Made by a program: the position numbers and the translations under genes
Notes under the pieces: generated by a model
Database searches by the model: none
What the model was told of the DNA's origin: nothing
What the model saw: the letters and a program-made list of their open reading frames with translations, nothing else
In this document: one piece after another, positions 7,817 through 11,442 of the stretch
How the letters are laid out: every line of letters begins with the position of its first letter
Position numbering within the stretch: position 1 is the first letter of the stretch
Origin: Desulfobulbaceae bacterium
Lineage (GTDB): Bacteria > Desulfobacterota > Desulfobulbia > Desulfobulbales > Desulfocapsaceae
Length of the DNA: 11,442 nt
Reading direction: 5' to 3'
NCBI GenBank assembly: GCA_024643445.1
Contig: JAHEMX010000066.1
Location: 1 to 11,442, forward strand

Positions 7817-8700
7817 ATGCGAAGGAATTTCTGCATGGAAGAATAACTCCCGACGGCACAGAGTACGATGGAAATGACAAGAATAGTAAAGATGGTCTGC
7901 GGCTGGAAAAATGAGAATTCAAACAAGCTCAGGATTCCAGGTCCTGAAAATTTAATTTTTATCCATTGGAAAAGACTGAAAAGTGAGATGATACCGAGCG
8001 TAGACCCGAAGAGTCCCTGCAGAATGCCCTCGATCAGAAACGGGGTCCTGATGTAATTATTCGTGGCGCCGACAAGCTTGAGCAGCTCAAGTTCTGCCTG
8101 TCTGCCAAGAATGGTGAGCCTGATCGTATAGGACACCATGAAGACAGAGGTCAGAATGAGCAGTCCGCCGCTGAGAAGGACGATGATGGAGAGCAGGCGG
8201 GTGAAATAGTAAAAGCGTTCTATCCAGTCCTGACCATATTGAACCTTGAGCGTACCCGGCAGTTTGCTGAGATAATCCGAAAACAGTTTTACCTGGCTGA
8301 GACTTCTCAGGTCCTTCATGGGCACCACCTCTATGGAGGCGGGTAAAAAGTCGCGCGGCATATCATTGAGGACATCACGGTTTTCCCCGAGTTGATTGGC
8401 AAAGCGCTCATAGGCCTCTAATTTTGATATAAAACGAATATTTTCAACCTCGTCAAAGGCCAGTATCTTGCGCCGCAACTGTTCCTGCATTTCAATCCCG
8501 GGTTCCTCTTCAAGATAGACGATGAGCTGCAAATCATCTCCGAGTTTATTACCGACATTGAGCATGTTGTTATAGACCAGATAGAAAAAAGCGAAGATAA
8601 GGACGGAAAGACTAACCGTGAGAAAGGTCATGAACTGGGATGGCCAGGTCTGGCGAATGTTGCGGCCTACCTGGCGGAGTACGGCAAACCAGAAATTCAT
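7813..8700 (-). CDS. ftsX: cell division protein FtsX, ABC transporter-like permease
   Basis: A 295-residue inner-membrane protein with the FtsX layout: a short cytoplasmic N-terminus (VLRQVGRNIRQTWPSQF), TM1 about 24-44, a periplasmic domain about 46-165, then TM2 about 166-192, TM3 about 220-246 and TM4 about 267-285. The periplasmic part contains LQLIVYLEEEPG (57-68), FISKLEAYERF (90-100) and LPASIEV (119-125), all typical of the family. After TM2 comes the cytoplasmic coupling segment RQAELELLKLVGATNNYIRTPF (200-221), which in this family contacts the ATPase. FtsX does not transport; with FtsE it transmits ATP-driven movement to EnvC in the periplasm. Its ATG overlaps the ftsE stop codon as ATGA, a sign of translational coupling and fixed stoichiometry. 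Confidence 0.96.
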   Translation of the reverse strand: MNFWFAVLRQVGRNIRQTWPSQFMTFLTVSLSVLIFAFFYLVYNNMLNVGNKLGDDLQLIVYLEEEPGIEMQEQLRRKILAFDEVENIRFISKLEAYERFANQLGENRDVLNDMPRDFLPASIEVVPMKDLRSLSQVKLFSDYLSKLPGTLKVQYGQDWIERFYYFTRLLSIIVLLSGGLLILTSVFMVSYTIRLTILGRQAELELLKLVGATNNYIRTPFLIEGILQGLFGSTLGIISLFSLFQWIKIKFSGPGILSLFEFSFFQPQTIFTILVISIVLCAVGSYSSMQKFLRM

Positions 8701-9398
8701 TGTGCGCTGCCCTCCCTGACCAGATGAAGCTTGCCATTACGCAGTTCCATGATGCGATGCGGTGTATCTCGATAAATGGAATGGTCATGGGTGGCTATGA
8801 CAACGGTTGCCCCCGAGTTATTGCATTTTGTCAGCAATTGCATGACACGGGCGGTTGTTGTCGCATCAAGGTTTCCGGTCGGTTCATCGACCAGAATCAG
8901 GGTGGGAGAGTTTGCCACCGCCCTGGCGAGGGCAACACGCTGTTGCTCACCACGCGAAAGTTCGCCGGTGATCGCATTATGCTTATCTGTCAGGGCCAGT
9001 ATTTCCAGGAGGTCCTTCACCCTCTTGTTAATAAGTTGCGGTTTTTTATAAGATACCTCCATGGAGATGGCAACATTTTCGGCGACCGTCCGATCGAGCA
9101 GCAGTTTGAAGTCCTGGTAGGCAACGCCGATTTTCTGCCGCATCTTGGCCAGTTTTTTACCGCGCATTTTCTGTATGTCACGGCCGCCGATTTCAATCAG
9201 ACCGTTGGACGGGTATTCCATGCTGCAGAGAAGTTTGAGCAGGGTCGTCTTCCCGGCTCCACTCATGCCGGTCAGGAAGAACATCTCCGCATCTGCTATG
9301 GAGACGGAAACGTCCCGCAAGGCGTATACATCCGGGGGGTATGTCTTGCTGACCTTGATCATCTCGATCATGGTGCCATTACGGTTGTCGTCTTTCAT
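8697..9398 (-). CDS. ftsE: cell division ATP-binding protein FtsE
   Basis: A 233-residue ABC-type ATPase, slightly longer than the ~222 of E. coli FtsE. It has Walker A GMSGAGKT (44-51), Q-loop glutamine Q95 in AYQDF, a signature LSRGEQQR (147-154; the usual second-position glycine is Arg), Walker B LILVDEP (167-173), D-loop GNLD and the switch histidine H204 in ATHDH. FtsE binds FtsX at the inner membrane, joins the divisome, and by ATP hydrolysis turns EnvC-activated amidases on. The annotated ATG at 9398 has no clear Shine-Dalgarno. Methionine 10 or 13 (around 9371 and 9362) would give the family-typical beginning MIEMIKVSKTY, so the true start may be there. It is the first gene of the run and has a good promoter about 75 bases upstream. 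Confidence 0.96.
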   Translation of the reverse strand: MKDDNRNGTMIEMIKVSKTYPPDVYALRDVSVSIADAEMFFLTGMSGAGKTTLLKLLCSMEYPSNGLIEIGGRDIQKMRGKKLAKMRQKIGVAYQDFKLLLDRTVAENVAISMEVSYKKPQLINKRVKDLLEILALTDKHNAITGELSRGEQQRVALARAVANSPTLILVDEPTGNLDATTTARVMQLLTKCNNSGATVVIATHDHSIYRDTPHRIMELRNGKLHLVREGSAQ

Positions 9399-9471
9399 GT
9401 AAGCATCGTGAAAAGAAAAGAGTTATGCCGGAAAAACCGGTTTCTGATTCTGCAATAAATAAGGACAATCA

Positions 9472-9500
9472 ATCTTAATAAAGCTAATAGGTTATGTCAA
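9472..9500 (-). promoter_or_regulatory. sigma70-type promoter of the ftsE-ftsX-envC-ctpA-DUF1992 unit
   Basis: On the minus strand a perfect -35 TTGACA (9500-9495) is followed after 17 bases by a -10 TAAGAT (9477-9472, 4 of 6 matches). Transcription would begin near 9465, giving a leader of about 67 bases before ATG 9398. It is the best promoter match in the window and is correctly placed for a five-gene operon. Confidence 0.62.
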
Positions 9501-9729
9501 ATTTAAAGGGTTCATACCAGGCGGCATGAAATCGAGTTTTTACTTGGTTTAAGAGAACTATATGAAAAAATAACAATAGGTTAATGAATCTGGCGGGACA
9601 GCATGTTTATTAAGGAAATCGTAAAATAGTTGCCGATTGCGGATCTAAAAAAACGCTGATGATGAAAAAACCGCTGCCTGTTAGCATCTGCATGGGAGAG
9701 AGGCCTGATGAAAACATGGATTGAATAAC

Positions 9730-9741
9730 GGAAACGTTTCC
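9730..9741. promoter_or_regulatory. 12-bp perfect palindrome resembling a LacI/PurR-family operator
   Basis: GGAAACGTTTCC is perfectly self-complementary with the central AACGTT and CpG core common in operators of LacI-family repressors. It lies about 230 bases upstream of the ftsE promoter and about 40-60 bases upstream of the ileS promoter candidates. No regulator gene is in the window, so any function is inference. Confidence 0.3.
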
Positions 9742-9768
9742 CTGTGGGGCTTCTGCCGGAATTACTTT

Positions 9769-9800
9769 AGGCTTGCAACTTGCAGTGTTGGTGTTATTCT
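9769..9800 (+). promoter_or_regulatory. candidate ileS promoter (sigma70-like; alternative sigma54-like reading)
   Basis: Two readings overlap. Sigma70-like: TTGCAA (9773-9778), 16 bases, TATTCT (9795-9800), each 4 of 6. Sigma54-like: GG (9770-9771), exactly 10 bases, then GC (9782-9783), with a full TTGCA at the -12 position. Both would start transcription about 230-240 bases before ileS, producing a long leader that includes the large inverted repeat. Neither is strong. Confidence 0.28.
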
Positions 9801-9823
9801 CTAATGTTTCGATTTAAATTTTC

Positions 9824-10011
9824 GCACCCGGCTTTTGTCACCGTTCAAATGAGCCTTATGCAAAATGAAGATTTTCGCTCAAAATCAAGGCATACGAAAA
9901 ATTTTTCCCTAGGCATATACTTAATATTCCGAGGATAAATTTTCGAGGATAAGCAGAGTTTGAGTGAAAAGAACATTTTTCAAGGTGCTCAAATGTGTGC
10001 AACCGGGGCGC
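9824..10011. repeat. ~190-bp imperfect inverted repeat upstream of ileS
   Basis: Matching arms lie symmetrically about a centre near 9920. Outer arms: GCACCCGG (9824-9831) against CCGGGGCGC (10003-10011). Next: CAAATGAGC (9846-9854) against GCTCAAATG (9987-9995), 7 of 9. Strong inner arms: TTTTCGCTCAAA (9872-9883) against TTTGAGTGAAAA (9959-9970), 12 bp with one G-U pair. Innermost: CGAAAAATTTTTCC (9895-9908) against GGATAAATTTTCG (9933-9945). A 9-base direct repeat CGAGGATAA occurs at 9930 and 9944, and GAAAAATTTTTC (9896-9907) is itself a palindrome. This could be a repeated palindromic or MITE-like element, or a structured mRNA leader. Part of the match may be chance in AT-rich sequence. 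Confidence 0.45.
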
Positions 10012-10025
10012 ATGATGGCTATAAA

Positions 10026-10031
10026 AAGGAG
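10026..10031 (+). promoter_or_regulatory. ileS: ribosome binding site of ileS
   Basis: AAGGAG sits six bases before ATG 10038. It is the clearest Shine-Dalgarno in the window and fixes the ileS start. Confidence 0.85.
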
Positions 10032-10037
10032 AATATC

Positions 10038-11442
10038 ATGGATTATAGGGCGACACTGAATTTGCCCGCTACTTCGTTTACAATGAAGGCGAATCTCACC
10101 CAGAATGAGCCTATGCTGCTGAAACGCTGGGATAAGGAAGAGTTGTACCGACAGATCCAGGAACATTGTACCGGAAGACCGCTGTTTGTACTGCATGATG
10201 GACCGCCCTATGCAAACGGCAATATTCATCTCGGTACCGCTTTTAACAAAATACTCAAGGATATCATTCTTCGATCAAAGCGGATGTCCGGTTTTAATGC
10301 CCCGTATATTCCCGGCTGGGACTGTCATGGGCTGCCGATAGAGCATAACGTCGACAAGGAACTCGGAGAGAAAAAGAATAGTATACCGACGCTTTCCAAA
10401 CGAAGAGCCTGCCGGAAATATGCCGAGAAATGGATAAAAACCCAAAAGCAGGAGTTCCGGCGCCTGGGAGTAATCGGTGACTGGGAAAATCCCTACCTGA
10501 CCATGTCCTATGACTATGAGGCTGCCATTGCCCGTGAGTTCAATAAGTTCCTGCTATCAGGCGCAGTCGTCAGGAGCAAGAAACCGGTTTACTGGTGTTC
10601 GACCTGCACCACGGCACTGGCCGAGGCAGAGGTGGAATATCACGATCATTCGTCTCCATCCATTTACGTGAAATTCAGGGTCAACAGTGACCTGAGTGAT
10701 ATAGACCCAAGCCTCGCCGGCGACGATATCGATGTTGTCATCTGGACGACAACGCCATGGACCTTGCCTGCCAACCTCGCCGTTGCTTTTCACCCTGAAT
10801 TTGAATATGCACTTGTCCGGGCAGATGGTCAGCGTCTGCTGATGGCCAAGGAACTCGTCGATCGAGTCATGCAGGAGTGGGGGATTACTGATTACCGCAT
10901 CGAAGCTGCCTTTTCAGCGAAACCTCTTGAAAATCGCACCTGCAGGCACCCGTTCATGGAGCGTGATTCTCTGCTGGTGCTGGCGGATTATGTGACGCTT
11001 GACGCAGGCACGGGGTGTGTTCACACCGCTCCGGGGCATGGGACGGATGACTACCTGACCGGACTGCGCTACGGGCTTGATATCCTATCACCGGTTGATG
11101 ATGAGGGAGTCTATACCTCGGAGGCGGGGAGGTACGGGGGAGAAACCATCCCCTCGGTTAACCAGAAAATCATTGCAGACATGGCTGCTGAAGGAAGTCT
11201 GGTGAGTAACAACAAGATACACCATTCCTACCCGCACTGCTGGCGATGCAAGAAACCGGTGATCTACCGGGCAACTCCGCAGTGGTTCATCTCCATGGAG
11301 AATAATGGCCTCAGAGATAAATCCCTGGCAAGCATAAAGGGGGTGAACTGGACCCCCGGCTGGGGCATGCAGCGTATCTATTCCATGATCGAAAACCGGC
11401 CGGACTGGTGTCTGTCCCGGCAGCGTGCCTGGGGCGTACCGA
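10038..11442 (+). CDS. ileS: isoleucyl-tRNA synthetase, N-terminal part (cut by window edge)
   Basis: The first 468 residues of an enzyme usually of about 930. It charges tRNA-Ile with isoleucine in the cytoplasm and hydrolyses misloaded valine. The Rossmann core begins with LHDGPPYANGNIHLGT (52-67); the class I HIGH motif reads HLGT (64-67), with Thr for the last His. It is followed by NKILKDIILRSK (70-81) and GWDCHGLPIEH (93-103). The zinc-region pair WCSTC (186-190) is present. The CP1 editing domain shows WTTTPWTLPAN (236-246) and GTGCVHTAPGHGTDDY (324-339), with the conserved Asp pair D337-D338. The sequence then returns to the core with YPHCWRCKKPVIYR (398-411) and ends in WCLSRQRAWGVP (457-468). 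The KMSKS motif, anticodon domain and C-terminal zinc site lie beyond the edge. The frame is clean. It is divergent from ftsE; no T-box or other known tRNA-sensing leader is visible upstream. Confidence 0.98.
   Translation, partial: MDYRATLNLPATSFTMKANLTQNEPMLLKRWDKEELYRQIQEHCTGRPLFVLHDGPPYANGNIHLGTAFNKILKDIILRSKRMSGFNAPYIPGWDCHGLPIEHNVDKELGEKKNSIPTLSKRRACRKYAEKWIKTQKQEFRRLGVIGDWENPYLTMSYDYEAAIAREFNKFLLSGAVVRSKKPVYWCSTCTTALAEAEVEYHDHSSPSIYVKFRVNSDLSDIDPSLAGDDIDVVIWTTTPWTLPANLAVAFHPEFEYALVRADGQRLLMAKELVDRVMQEWGITDYRIEAAFSAKPLENRTCRHPFMERDSLLVLADYVTLDAGTGCVHTAPGHGTDDYLTGLRYGLDILSPVDDEGVYTSEAGRYGGETIPSVNQKIIADMAAEGSLVSNNKIHHSYPHCWRCKKPVIYRATPQWFISMENNGLRDKSLASIKGVNWTPGWGMQRIYSMIENRPDWCLSRQRAWGVP

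Larger units (their letters stand above)
9399..10037. other. 640-bp divergent intergenic region between ftsE and ileS
   Basis: An AT-rich gap with no supportable gene. It holds the ftsE promoter (9472-9500), a 12-bp palindrome (9730-9741), candidate ileS promoter elements (9769-9800), a large imperfect inverted repeat (9824-10011) and the ileS ribosome binding site. The stretch 9501-9729 shows nothing I can name: only very short frames, such as ATG 9659 with 21 codons. A frame on the minus strand is stop-free from 9813 to 9610 but has a 35-residue product with no recognisable feature. The gap is unusually long for this otherwise compact window. Confidence 0.8.

Noticed and set aside
9429..9443. 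CCGG-AAAAA-CCGG hairpin in the ftsE leader, considered as an attenuator
   Set aside because: The stem is only 4-5 bp; too weak to support a regulatory call.
8640..9458. 272-codon open frame on the plus strand opposite ftsE and the start of ftsX
   Set aside because: It is antisense to two strongly conserved genes, has no recognisable domain, and is a shadow of their codon bias.
9610..9813. Minus-strand stretch of 67 codons without a stop, with ATG at 9717 (35-residue product), and a plus-strand counterpart 9659-9816 with one internal TGA
   Set aside because: No ribosome binding site and no recognisable motif, and both strands are open. This is more likely chance or an old degraded fragment than a gene.
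9921..10229. 102-codon minus-strand frame covering the ileS start and the inverted repeat
   Set aside because: About two thirds is antisense to conserved ileS codons, and the rest lies in the palindrome. It could only become interesting if the palindrome proves to be a multi-copy element.

Overview
The window looks like a chromosomal core region of a Gram-negative bacterium, most likely a member of the Desulfobacterota (Desulfobulbales-like). This is inferred from the flavour of Era, IleRS, the RNase II-type enzyme and the FtsEX-EnvC-CtpA block; no marker in the window proves the taxon. GC content is moderate. I see no insertion sequence, rRNA, tRNA or CRISPR.

Layout from left to right. (1) Minus strand, 1-1348: a protein cut by the left edge whose C-terminal part is a DisA_N/DAC (diadenylate cyclase) domain behind a long N-terminal region I cannot assign. 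No complete frame covers it because its stop lies outside the window. (2) Minus strand, 1568-3580: an RNase II/RNase R family exoribonuclease, upstream of and in the same reading frame as the DAC gene. (3) Plus strand, 3764-4687: era, the GTPase of 30S ribosome maturation, divergent from the RNase across an AT-rich gap. (4) Minus strand, 9398 down to 4720: a tight five-gene unit ftsE-ftsX-envC-ctpA-DUF1992, with a good sigma70-type promoter upstream of ftsE. FtsEX is the ATP-driven switch, EnvC the amidase activator and CtpA a periplasmic processing protease, so the unit is about septal peptidoglycan splitting and envelope processing. (5) 9399-10037: a 640-bp non-coding gap with the ftsE promoter, a perfect 12-bp palindrome, candidate ileS promoter elements and a ~190-bp imperfect inverted repeat just before ileS. 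(6) Plus strand, 10038 to the right edge: ileS, the N-terminal ~468 residues of isoleucyl-tRNA synthetase.

Most of the window is ordinary housekeeping sequence. The points most worth a second look are the DAC protein, which has the DGA motif but RYN in place of RHR; the 73-codon stop-free in-frame stretch joining the RNase amber stop to the DAC start; and the large imperfect palindrome in the ileS leader. I found no clear new multi-gene system.
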